From positions 744,001-808,000 of the forward strand of contig LATX02000176.1 of NCBI GenBank assembly GCA_001466705.2: DNA of 64,000 bases, given 5' to 3'. The position numbers were made by a program, and so were the translations under genes. Under the pieces are notes generated by a model. That model ran no database searches. It had not been told where the DNA came from and worked only from the letters and a program-made list of their open reading frames with translations. Shown here piece by piece: positions 1 to 12,952 of this stretch (within the stretch, counting starts at the first letter, position 1; each line of letters begins with the position of its first letter). This DNA comes from Moniliophthora roreri (lineage: Eukaryota; Basidiomycota; Agaricomycetes; Agaricales; Marasmiaceae).

Positions 1-145
1 CTCCGAAGTTTTTGCTGTCAATCATCAACACTTGGCCAGTAACACTCGCCGATTTTTTTTTTACAGTTGTGAACGTTCCTCTCCCATCTGTCGTTCTACT
101 TGAACTCAACATTAGTACAGCACAACACGTAGGAATAAACAATTT

Positions 146-616
146 CTACTCACCAACGACACTATATCTTGGCGGCGCGTCTATCGTATATGTGCGTGTC
201 TCTTCTCCGTTTGTACCCCTCGCCGATGACTCCCTTTCTGCGACTTTGAAGTTGAGTCGATATGTGGTACTCCTATGAACAGAGACCGTGTTTCTTTGGC
301 TGGCAGAGTTGCCAGGATTGTAGTGGCAAACAGGAACCGCGATCCGCGTCGAAAGTGACGAGAAATGTGCTGGTTCGGGATAGTTCACGCCCAAAAGCCC
401 TCGTGACCGAGCATCCCATTCCGAGTCTGCTTCACATCCAAATGCCTGACTCGCGCCCTTTTCATCTGCCTCCTGTGCCGCAGGATTTTGAGTACTTGGA
501 CCTGCGGCGGTGACTCTCCATCTCCATATCTTCCGATGTCTGCATATTGCAAGGACAAGAATGCAGAATGTACCAAGGACGGATGAAATCAGTGGGACAG
601 CTAGTTTTGCTGTCAT
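146..616 (-). CDS. single-pass membrane protein of unknown function
   Basis: Opens with an ATG after a pyrimidine-rich leader and encodes about 156 residues. Residues 5-25 are a hydrophobic segment followed at once by a basic stretch (CRHRKIWRWR), which predicts one membrane span with a cytoplasmic C-terminal side. The rest is polar and low in recognisable structure; it ends in a proline-tyrosine tail (APPRYSV), a tail type common in basidiomycete membrane proteins. The last codons before the stop overlap a good splice donor (GGTGAGT), followed by a branch-like CTAAT, so a further exon towards the window edge is possible. It may also be the last exon of a larger type I membrane protein whose ectodomain exons I could not find. 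Family and role unknown. Confidence 0.5.
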   Translation of the reverse strand: MTAKLAVPLISSVLGTFCILVLAICRHRKIWRWRVTAAGPSTQNPAAQEADEKGASQAFGCEADSEWDARSRGLLGVNYPEPAHFSSLSTRIAVPVCHYNPGNSASQRNTVSVHRSTTYRLNFKVAERESSARGTNGEETRTYTIDAPPRYSVVGE

Positions 617-914
617 GTTGAAGGACAGAGGGGATTCCCAAGCGGATGACCGTCACTGATTCTTCATCTTTAAGGATGTTGGGTACAGGGGTTGGGAAAT
701 GAGACCTTGATAAGTCGGCGAAACCCCTTTTACTGGACCCTAGCCTTTAGGTTTAGGGTGCACCCTCGATATCATTGCAATCTGTGGCCCAGCCATAGCA
801 AGGTCAGGGGTACTGACGTCAAAAATTCGAGGAATGTGCGAGATACATCGAACCCATGGGGAGAAGAGGCTTGTCGTTGTTCATGCATTCATAAGTATTT
901 CTTATCCCAACTTC

Positions 915-2885
<1,971 letters not shown>

Positions 2886-3922
2886 GTCGGGGGCAACAGC
2901 AGCTCCATTTGAAGATAGATACATAGATTTCGGCCGCTTACGGGCGCTTGTATCGGTCACCTTATTCTGGCTTTCAGCTTCCACGTCGGCAGACGAATAC
3001 TAGCGAGGTATTTCAGCTTTTTGCAACGCCTAATACCCTTTGATCACCTTTGAATCGATTCCCTTCCGCGGTACGCCCGACATTGCTTTCAAAGTCCACA
3101 TTCCTCCCAGTCAACTCCAACCACCCGCTGCGTTGCAGTTAGGGGAATCAAGATTGTCATTTAAACTTTACGACGCAGCAGGGTAGAGGGTTGGCCTCAA
3201 CGCGCAGTGTGATCTGGCTCCGGGTCCAGCTTCTGGGAATCACTTTTCTGAACCTTGCTACCTCCTCGTGTTCTGATTCTGTTGTCAGGCTACTTCTCCT
3301 GGAGAATCCAGAAGCCTCAACAGCCCAGATCTACTCGACGAACATGCTAGTCTTTAAAAAGGAAACAATGCCTTTCTATTCGCTGAAACGCAGCGCCTCA
3401 GACACAGCTTCCCCATCAGCTCAGTGCTCGTTCCTCCACAATTGCCATCAACCTTCACTCTTCGGCTCTTTCATTTTGAATTGCTCATGGTAAATCTTGC
3501 TTGTCTTTATGCTTCGTTTGGTTGTCTAACAGCTTTTCACGACATGCTGTATATCATAAAGTTTCATAGTTGAGCTCAAGCCTCAACAGACAATGATCTG
3601 TACCATCTTTGGGGCTCTTCTATTCCGATTGTGCGGGCGGAAGTCTTCGGCAGAATGACAGAATAACACTATAAACTTTCATTTCTTCGACGATCAATAT
3701 AATCACGGCAGTCCACACCCGAGAATGACCTCTAATAGCAGGTGCGTATCATCTAATGCATGGCTTCCCGCTGTGTTGTCCTTGAATCTCGTAGCGATAG
3801 AGTTCAATCGAACAAATCGCAGCAATACTCTTATGGGTTGTTTTCCCATCCTCGCCCTGATCATAGCTCGAGCACTCATAAGGCTGACGCCTTCGCTCCT
3901 CGTGTTCCCTCACATCACTACT
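2886..3922. other. intergenic region, divergent promoters
   Basis: About 1 kb between the divergently transcribed carboxylesterase and the tail-anchored family gene. Short open stretches occur on the plus strand, but none has a family match, splice structure or coding-like composition that I can support. It must hold both promoters; I see no convincing individual element. Confidence 0.5.
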
Positions 3923-6425
3923 ATGTCTACTTTCCATGGCTCCTCTAATGTCATTATCCAGGGCGGACAATTTATAACTATTGGACGAGACCAGCACCGA
4001 CACAATTACCAGATACAAGGAAATCTGGTTCAACACCTCACCCACGAACAGGAGTGGACAATCTGGAGCGAGGTAGGCTGACTGTCGAATTGAACATTAT
4101 GCTAGAGGCTGATGTGAGTTATGCATAAAGTATAAGAAGATCACGACATGTCAAATTCGTCTCAAGAGAAGAATCGCTGAAACCTTTGAAGTCAAGAGGG
4201 ACTTCGAGGAGGGATGGTCCCACCTAGATGCCACCCGTACAATTAATATCGCTAGCGTTCACGGCGAAGACAAAGATTCGGAGTTTCTATACGTCGTTTA
4301 CAAGGGTCATGACGCTGTCGAGGTCAGGAAAACTGCCCTTCAAGTTGCGCCACCTCTGACAAGGCTATGTCTTCTCAGGTTTTTCAACGCGATTTCGAGC
4401 AGTTTGCTACTGTGAAGTACATGGCCTTATTACTATGTTCGAACCTAGCAGAAATGTAATCACTCACCCTTAGGGACATCGAGTGCCTTGAACTTTATGG
4501 CTATAACAGAAGACCGGACTTGCCGGGTTTGGTCTTCTATGACGGTAAGAGATGAAGCCATTTCCAAATTTGAGGTATATTCATTTCCTGACACTATTCA
4601 GCACCTGTCCCACTAGCATGTGCATTCGAGGCAAATAAATTTTCCCCTCTGCTGCGAACATATATTGAATATCAAGTGCGTCCAGGTATCTTCATCTGGC
4701 CCATTCTAAACCATGTTGACGTTCATTCTCCGTAGTTTAAAGCCGCGCCAATAGCTAATAACATGCTAGTATGTTAGATTCACGGGTATCCAGTTTCGGC
4801 TTGAAAACTCGACTTATAGGACGTTGGTGAGATGTGGATTGACCCAAGGACTGGCGCGTTTCGCAGAGGTCCTTATGTTCGATATGGTTCGCCTCTCCCC
4901 CAAATCGCATACGGTTTTGCAGACACCACCACCGTCGATGGGATCAAGTTCCTATCTCTTGACACATATAAGGATTCTAGCGCTATCTTCGATTATCTGA
5001 AGCAAAACATATCCAGCCACAATATACTCCGAGGAATTTGTCTGTCCAGCACCGGAACCTTAGTACAGGTGACCGATGAACGTGACGTCGCGTTCATATT
5101 ATCGTCACTGCCTGGCACAATATACAACAAAACCCGTCTGGAAATTGCTGTTAGATGGCCTAGGGATGCGAAGGAGTGGCAATATGCACTCAAGTACCAG
5201 ACCGGTATGGAATCGATGTGGGAAAGCAAAGTTATTATGGGTGATGGCTCACTTAGGTGCATATGAAATGCTAACGAAGTGTATGCTTTGACTGATTGAC
5301 AAGGATGTAGGCTTACGGTCACGTCAGCGGGTATTCAACATTTGCGAAAGCACGGATTCAACTTGTATTACGGCGTTCGCGGGGATTGGATACGTCTTGC
5401 GGATTCCTGGTTGTCGCAGGCACACAGCATATTCAACCAACTCAGGATTCACAAAGATGAATGGAAGGAATATGGTGAGTTGTCGGTTGTCGTGATTCCT
5501 CTTACAGCGCGGTTCTACTGACTCTTTACAGCCATTCTGGGTGGCTTCAAGCTCTATCTTCACTGTGACCCACCAGGTAGTGCAGATGCTATCCCTACCA
5601 ACGAACCTGTATACCTCTTCATTCGGCCGATCCCCCGCCCTTCAGATCAGCAAACTATCTGGAGCTCTTGGGTGAAAGGAGCGAAGTACTTCTGGTCCCT
5701 TGACCCTTCAGGGCACGAAGAGACGTCGGGCAATCTTCAAGCGCTCCCCACCTTCAATGTCAAACTTCACGTCTGGCACCAATGGTGGAGCAATAGCGCC
5801 TATGATCCTATACAGCATCTCCATGACTTTGCCAAAGTGGATCCCGTAACGCCAAGTCTCACCGAGTCTCTTAATTTGACTGCCCTCGAAGTGGTCGGCG
5901 ATGAAGCACGTTTCGAAGAAATTCAAGGTGCGGGTACTTCTCCGAGACTACCGTACCACAAACTGATTACTTTTAAAAACCTCTTCAGATAACCAGCCTG
6001 ATGTCGCTCCCGTTCCAATTGTCCAAGTCAACGTATCCACTAAATCTGGCGATGATGGGCATTCAACCGCGCGGAGGCGCAACATTAGGGCCACTGAGAC
6101 GTCGAATGCTCCCGTTGAAGTTAAATTCGCCAACAAGGACCATACACACTCACGCGAGTCTTCAATGGCGGTGCGCGATAATAAAGCAACGCAGGTACGG
6201 CATAAACCCCATCGACTCGAAATTACTCTGATACTAAACTGGACGTAGAAGACCATTTCTGGAGCGATGGCGGATCTAATAGTGAAGCTTTTCCTCACAA
6301 AATGGCATGCACTACTTATAGGGCTGTTGTTGGCTTTCACAATGGGCATATGGTTCATTGGAGCTTTCCCCTCACTCTTTATTACGCCTTCCACCCCTCC
6401 AACCATTCAGCTAGGCCCGCAGTAG
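3923..6425 (+). CDS. agaric-specific GGxF/DQH family protein with C-terminal anchor (copy A)
   Basis: A gene of about nine exons. I could follow the frame through all of them. The ATG at 3,923 gives the N-terminal signature STFHGSSNVIIQGGQF followed by GRDQH; the same GG-x-F-x(5)-DQH pattern opens many agaric proteins, some of them NLR-like. Middle exons carry IASVHGEDKDSEF, LPGLVFYD, MWIDPRTGAFRRGPY, FILSSLPGTIYN and VYLFIRP. The last exon encodes a strongly hydrophobic stretch (HALLIGLLLAFTMGIWFIGA) and stops soon after a short proline-rich end, so the product is probably a tail-anchored membrane protein. No catalytic motif is seen and the function is unknown. Copy B at 31,259 is a paralogue that lines up exon for exon. 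The 3' end overlaps the converging aminopeptidase gene by about 19 bp. Confidence 0.75.
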
Positions 6426-9400
6426 ATTGCTATAAATGTAACGTTAAGACTATGAATCCGAAGAATCATGGACATGTATACCTGAATGCATTGCGTGTTT
6501 GCCTGGATCGAATCAAGGCACTGCGATACATAGTGACCGTACGTCGAAGTGTCCTTATCCTGGAGACCACTCAGTCAGCTTATGGAACGTCTGAAGCGAA
6601 CATCGCCCCACCTCAAAGAAGTCTTTCATTTGTTGGTAATCCGCATCACTACTTAGATTCTCAAAGGCCATCTACAAAGACCAGTTAGTAAGTTTAGTGC
6701 TTAAACGAAACGTGACGGACCTTGATGAAGACCCCGATACCAAAGCCGGCCCTGAATCTCGCATACAGCTGAGAACCGAAGATGAGAGAAGGATATCAGC
6801 GAGTCCTAGCGATAGTGCCCTACATCGTCATATCTCCCCCTGAAAACCTCGACGAGCCTCCTTCTCGTTTTGACGTTTTGTCCTAGGGCCACGAAGAAGT
6901 AATATACATCTTGGTCCTTCGCCCCATCGAGCATGTAGTTGAATGTCTTCTGAATGAGCTCCAAATCTTCAGTCTCACATAGTGCCACCCTTTGGGGAGA
7001 TGGATGATCGTCGTTAAACGGTGAGGGCGCGAACAAGACATGTCACTTACATGGCCGATGTTTGAGAACTCGGAGTGCGTGGGTTGTCAATGATCTTTCG
7101 TACCGCCTCGTATTCAGCTAGGCCACCATGACGTACAGCCTAGAGGTGCACATCAGTCGATCCAAAAGAACAAATCGAGGGTCATACCGCGGTAAAGATT
7201 TCTCGTTCGATGTCAGTAGGAATGCTTGCATAATCACCGGTCTCCATAAATAGGTGGAAACGTTTCTTGAGTTCCTGAATAACGCTAGAGATTTGTGCAC
7301 AATCAGTGGGCCATCTAACATGAACCAATAATGAACCTACTCCTTGTCTCCTGCCTGAAGTGCGTAGCATATTGCACATCCACGTAAAAGTGTTTTATCC
7401 GTGCTATCCGATGGTGAGTTGACATAGCCCAGTTCGTTGATCAAAGGCTTGAACAGGGTCTGAAGACGCTTGTTTTGCTTTCGACTTCACGTCAACAGAA
7501 GTTTAGCTTACCCTGCCAAAGGCATTGAGGAGATCACGAATATGAGGATTCTCCCACCATAACGAAGTCATCTTTGACCAATTGGCGGCAATTACGCTCC
7601 ACGGAAGATCTTGCGCGTAAAGCATGAACATAGAGCCACTTATACCGTGAGGAAGAACTCACATTCTCTGCAAGGCTGGAATTTCAACATTGTTGACAGG
7701 ACGCTTCCAAAGCTAAGCAAACCAGCCCTCGCAAAAGCCATGACATCCTGCGCTAAACCCAAACGATCACTTTCATCGAATGGCGAGTTTTCCTTCGTAA
7801 GCTCGGTCACGATGGCGTCCAAACGTTCTGTTGAGTATAACACGCGATCTGAAAGTTCTCATGGGTGTTGGCGGCGGAATCACAGTGTTCAATTACGCAC
7901 AGTAGCCGGTAGAGCTTCCATTCAGCTTGAAGGGCAGCTTTGTGTCGAATATGAAGTCCGCCTCACGATCTCGAAGTACTGCCTTGTCATTACTGACGTC
8001 GCCATTTGCACCCACTGACCTGATATTCAAAGGTACGTGCCTATGAAAACCGAGTTAGCTAGCGAAATGCAGCTCTATTGGCCGAATCCTCACCATATAG
8101 TGTCGTTATCGCTGCCAGTCGCTAGCCCAGTCTTCAGGAATCGATCCTGACGGACATGGATTCCGCCCTCCTTCTCGGTTACCGTCAAAACGGGATACCC
8201 AGCCTTTCGAGGTTCGTTGGCATAACACCTCAGATGTCAAAGGAGTACCGGATGCTTACCTTTGTGATATAGTTTTCCATCATTTCCGAGACATCAAAGC
8301 CTTTTGTGGACATCAGCCAAACTCCTGAGGCACTCGTGTATCACACCTGTTGCCGCAGATATGCCCTTCCACAAATCTTGAGTGACGCTGTTACCGTATA
8401 ATTTTTCCTTGAGGTAGATAGAGACCCCTTTCAGGAACTGCTCTTCTCCAACGTGATCCGACAACATGCGAAGAACTAAGTGGGAAGACCGTCAGCGGAG
8501 CTTCAGAGGAATCATGATGCAAAAACTTACCGGAAGCAGCCTTGGAGTATGACAAGGTATCGAAGATCTGCGGCGACTTCATTGTAAGATACTATGTCAA
8601 ATTGAACTATACATCCAGTCTACCTGGCTGATCTTGTTCGCATCTGGGCAATCTACCTCGACTGGGTGCGCGGATAGTAGAGAGTCAAGGTTCAATGCTG
8701 GACTAAGGTGGATGGACACGAGCTTTGTAAACATTTTCCATTCTGGCCAAATTCTGGAGGGCGAGCTTCAGATAGCGCCAAAGTGAGGTGGAATAGCGAC
8801 TCACCGGTCTGTATTAATAGATGAGCATCATGCATTGAGACGACCAGCAGAGCAACTTACCTGGTATAATGGCCTCTCCCATCTGATGTGCTTATCATTA
8901 GTCCAAAATATCCCAAAGAAACTCTTTTCACCAACTGACTAAAGAGGCGAAGCCTAAAGTAGTGTTAGGACATCGGCACTTCACAGGTCGGAATTGTATC
9001 ACCTCTCACCTTCGTTGAGGTAAAGATACGTCCACCACTCCATCGTCGTGATATTCCCGAACCTGAAGTTATCCATCGGCAACCTTAGGACATCGACAAC
9101 TAATGATATGACACACCACATATGTGCTACTTCATGGCACTGCATTTCGACTATATCTTGCTTCTCCCGAACGCTCCCTGTCACCGGGTCGATGCAATAT
9201 GCACTCGCACGACCAACAATCAATCCCCAGTTTTCCATGGCCCCTAAGGAATCCACTTCAGTCTTTCTGGGGCTATGTCGCGGCGGATGTCAACCCTTAC
9301 CTGCATCGAAATCATCGGCCTGGTGAGAGACTTTAAAAACAGGACAAATGATAAAGGGGGAAACAACTGCACCACCAGTGTGTCCAACTTCGGAAGGGGG

Positions 9401-10325
9401 TATTCGATCTCGAATACCTTCTCGTATACGGCCAAAACTTTTGCAGTCACATCGAGAGCGTAGTCGCACTGATGTATGTTCGAGGCAGTGGCTGGAGTTA
9501 TGACATTAGCAGGACAACGGGGGAAGCGAAAAGAAACTCGCCGTATATCCGCAGAGGTATCTTGTTGCCGGTAAGGGGACTAGTGTATGTACTTTCGATG
9601 TATTCGAGTCGGCCATTGGCATATGCAACAATGTAGGTCGACATCTTAGGCGTACGGTCGAATTGAGTGATCTTCCATTCTCGGTCCTTCTCCGAAGAGG
9701 CGGAGGCGAAGAGTCCGTAGATGTCTTCCACGGTGTCGTAGCTCTCCTCGGAGGATGCTGGCATGTTGAACAGGTTGACAGTATTGTTGATGGAAATCAT
9801 GTTCATGCCGAAGGTGGCCTTTAAAGCAGGCTCATCCCAGCAGGGAAAAGCGCGTCGAGCCGCGGTCGGCTACGATGAAATCTTTGAATTGACATGGCTA
9901 ATGTAAAGAGGATCGATACTCACTTCGAACTGAGTCAACGCATAAAACGAAACCTCACCGGCCTTATTCTTCCAAGATGACTTGTAGTACCCCGCTAAGT
10001 TTTGTGTAAGGTCTGAATCAAACTTGATGTGCAGTTTTGCCGTAGACCCTGCTGCGAACTTGGTCGGAAAATGGAAGGTAGCACGTTCTCTCTCCTTGTC
10101 CAAGGATTGAGCTATTGGGATGAATACTTGGTCTTCGGATGTCGTAATGGATACGTCTTCAATGTGTAGGTCTAGAGCATTGAGAATAATCTGCGACGAC
10201 TCTTCGTTGATGTTAAGATCGATTTCTATTGCTCCAAAGAACTTTGAGGTTTTGAGATCGGTTCGAATGGTTAAGTCATAGTGAATGGGGGTCACGTTGG
10301 TTGGGAGGCGATAGTCAGAGGACAT
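6407..10325 (-). CDS. M1 family zinc aminopeptidase (puromycin-sensitive type)
   Basis: Removes N-terminal amino acids from peptides; likely cytosolic, as no signal peptide is present. The start MSSDYRLPTNVTPIHYDL is typical of the family. Many exons follow. The exopeptidase motif GAMENWG is formed by splicing near 9,240. The zinc site HEVAH lies next to a junction, and splicing gives the exact spacing of 18 residues to the third ligand in LYLNEG. The second half keeps SYSKAAS, FLKGVSIYL, LYGNSVTQDLWKGIS and VTVTEKEGG, and the ERAP1-like C-terminal domain. One open stretch ends at 6,806, but family-like exons continue below it (LYARFRAGFGIGVFIK, then AFENLSSDADYQQMKDFFE, then DTSTYGHYVSQCLDSIQA) to a stop at 6,407. 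So the gene is probably full length. The final 20 codons are uncertain. It is antisense to the end of the preceding plus-strand gene. Confidence 0.88.
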
Positions 10326-10672
10326 GGTCAAATGTGGGGTAAAACGCCGTTCTATCGGCAGGGCGTTCTGTTAAATATATAGCTGACACGCTAAAGGGCA
10401 TATGGATAATCTAATCGCAAGTCAGCACAAGATTAGACACAGTAATTTTGAACTTTCTACGCACCGTGACCCTTTAGGCTTTGTCCCTCTCCGTTTTCGT
10501 TTGTTATCCTCTTGACTTCCCTTCTCGTTGCGTGAGGTTTTCACAATACATTAGCCTATGAAGAGAATCGGGCAATATCGTAGTGGTAGGATATCATTTC
10601 GCCGTTCGGGACTTGCCAACGGCCGGCATAATCCGCCGGACGCCAGCCTAGCTTGAACAAGGACCACCACCA
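10326..10672. other. intergenic, divergent promoter region
   Basis: About 350 bp upstream of the aminopeptidase start and of the plus-strand hypothetical gene. No gene or clear element seen. Confidence 0.5.
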
Positions 10673-11340
10673 ATGACTAGGTCTCAGTACTCAGTGACTA
10701 TCGCCATGAATGAGATCAATATTTCAGCTATTCAAATCCATTTCCCTGGAAGAGCGAAACCCACCAGGCGCCACCTATGGGATATGCCTCGGAGTTCGAA
10801 CCGCTTCCAAATTCCTTTAGCACATTTCTATGCATCTGCATATATCTATCAGTGGGGAAAGACTGACAACTGGTACACGTCGCATCCAATTTTCTTCTGC
10901 ACCAGCGAGCCAGATGCAACGCCCCTTTTCGTCCTCAAAATGGCGTTCCATGTTCATGATGGGGATCCGGGTTATGTTGTAGAACGTCTTGAAGGTCTGG
11001 AAGCAGAATTCAAATTCTGTGCAGATTATTTGCAGAATCATCGTCCCTACCCACTACGGGCTATGAGAATCAGAATAAACGGATTGGGCCGGGTTTATGA
11101 GATGCGAAATCATTGAATATTACGGTGGAGCGTTGCAGGACAGCCGGACGCAATGGGACGGTTCTACTCAACAAAAGTGAGTCCTCATCTTCAAATTTCC
11201 ATTTCACGGGAAGCTTATTCGTAAACAGGCAGTTCGTTGCCGGGGCCATGGAAACTATACACAACTGGAACATCTACCACAACCAGCTTTCATTTCACAG
11301 CATATTTTATGGCGAGCACACGACCAGCGGCCATTTATAA
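10673..11340 (+). CDS. hypothetical protein, unresolved 5' exons
   Basis: I do not recognise this gene. An open stretch from an ATG at 10,673 runs to 11,116. A second, better supported coding piece in another frame (GFMRCEIIEYYGGALQDS) ends in a clean donor (GTGAGT, about 11,176) and is joined through an acceptor at about 11,227 to a segment beginning KQFVAGAMETIHNW that stops at 11,340. The link between the first and second pieces is not resolved, so the N-terminus may be wrong. No domain, signal peptide or membrane segment is seen. It may be one gene with the next entry. Confidence 0.35.
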
Positions 11341-11416
11341 TTGACTTTGCTGCCGCATGTTTGCGTCCGTGCCCTAGAACTATCCCACTTGTGCCTACGC
11401 AAATGGTAGACTAGTC

Positions 11417-12205
11417 AAAAGGAAAGGGCTGTCCCTGTCTCGAGCTGCAGATTGTCGGAGAGTTTCTTGGTTACTTAGGCCAGGAAAATGGTAAGCACTT
11501 TTTGTGATTCTTTCACCAGATCTTATGCTGAAACAGCATAGGATACTCGCAGGACCTACTTGACAGGGCATCACAATGGTTTTCAGAATCTATGCTTAGG
11601 ATCTCAAATGCCCAAGAGGATGGTGTGGTTCCATGGGATGACGAATTAGAGACAATAAGGAGGCAGAAGGAGCTTCTCGTGCAGTGGGCTCAGGATCCCG
11701 AGTCAGCGAAACTCCCGACGGACGCAGCGAGAGCTCCAGCTCCATTCACAGGAACGCCAATCAACCCAACCAACTCAATCACGAGTCCGAGAACACCAAC
11801 TATCCTTGGGTTTTATCCTGTCTCCTCGTCGTCCCTGAAAGACTCCCTACATGGTATGTATGATGTATAGGCTAAATATGTGAACTTACTTTTGAAGCTC
11901 TGAGCATATTACTTATTAATTTTTACATCGTAGTGATCATGGGAGTTTAGCTTCACCTATGCTGCTCATGCATAAAGGTTCCAAGAATTTCATGGTTGTA
12001 GATTTGCCCTTGGTTGAGTCTTGCACAGAAAGCCTGAAATGTCGGGTAAGTGAGATGGGAACGAGACTCGGGGCATGGAACGAAGGAAGGACTACAACTC
12101 ATCATCATCGACTAGGTCCGAAGTGCCTACGCGGCATCTTACGACTTGAAATATATGGAAATAGCTCCAATCGTGGTCTCTCCCATCACAAGGCGCCTTC
12201 ACTAG
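11417..12205 (+). CDS. hypothetical multi-exon protein
   Basis: Four consecutive exon-like segments splice in frame through canonical sites: GCPCLELQIVGEFLGYLG then a GTAAGC donor; YSQDLLDRASQWFSESMLRI through a proline/threonine-rich stretch to a GTATGT donor; MLLMHKGSKNFMVVDLPLVE to a GTAAGT donor; and a last exon RSAYAASYDLKYMEIAP ending in TAG at 12,205. Frame continuity over three good introns argues for a real gene, but I do not recognise the family. The start is not found; it may lie in the preceding entry. Confidence 0.4.
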
Positions 12206-12388
12206 CCAATTGAAGAGATAACTGGAATCGAGACAGTCTCACACCAAGCCCTTCCATTACTCAGGCCTCACGTATCGTTAGGTCGGCTCTGCTGGATGCA
12301 AGGACGTGACGTATCTCTAGTTTGCTTCAAGAGAAGACTGGAATCATAAATTTCGTTTCTCGTTACTGCCGACCATGTCTCGTTACAG

Positions 12389-12865
12389 TACGTATTGCCG
12401 TATCGCTCTCGGTCTAAGCTAATGCCTTACACCCTTAAGAGTACTCTTGCCGTCCATTCATGGACAAACCATCTCACAAAATGCCTCGCTCCCGGGACCC
12501 GGGTGATGATCTTGACTGTACAGCCCGGTGCCATACTTAGTGTAAGTCTGGGCTTTTTGTCGTATTCCCCAACAATCGTACGACTCCTTTCCCCCTATAG
12601 GATGGTGTCAAACGGAACGTTCGAGCGCTACCGTTTCCGTCGTTTTGGGTATAGCTCCTCGGGAAGATGATGTATCCTCAAGAACAAGGTGCCTACACAT
12701 CTGTCTTTTGCGGCTCGTGCACCGCAAGAAGATCCCAACATCAAGCACGGTGTATATTTCTCCCCGCCAGATGTTGCAGCGGAGCAACCAAAAGCAGCAT
12801 TGAACGAGGCTTTACAGATCGAGTTGTTCGAGTCGTTCGAGGCTAACGAAGAGGCTGTTGGATGA
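12389..12865 (+). pseudogene. short-chain dehydrogenase/reductase, C-terminal remnant
   Basis: Resembles the second half of an SDR of the retinol-dehydrogenase-like group common in fungi: a SKL context, then VQPGAIL, an intron with GTAAGT donor, and DGVKRNVRALPFPSFW. An in-frame TAG at 12,652 directly follows this motif. The homologous reading then resumes (PQEQGAYTSVF) and shifts frame once more near 12,710 before ending APQEDPNIKHGVYFSPPDV and a stop at 12,865. No Rossmann nucleotide-binding half (TGxxxGIG) was found upstream, so the gene is truncated as well as broken. Confidence 0.6.
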
Positions 12866-12952
12866 GATCGGTGTTGAGATTCAAGATTAACACTACATAT
12901 GTACATCATCGCCCCACGCACTTATGGACGTGACAATGCGCAAGCAACCTAT

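Noticed and set aside
6806..7036. Stop at 6,806 as the true end of the M1 aminopeptidase (truncated protein)
   Set aside because: Three further exons with clear family similarity and good splice sites follow down to 6,407.
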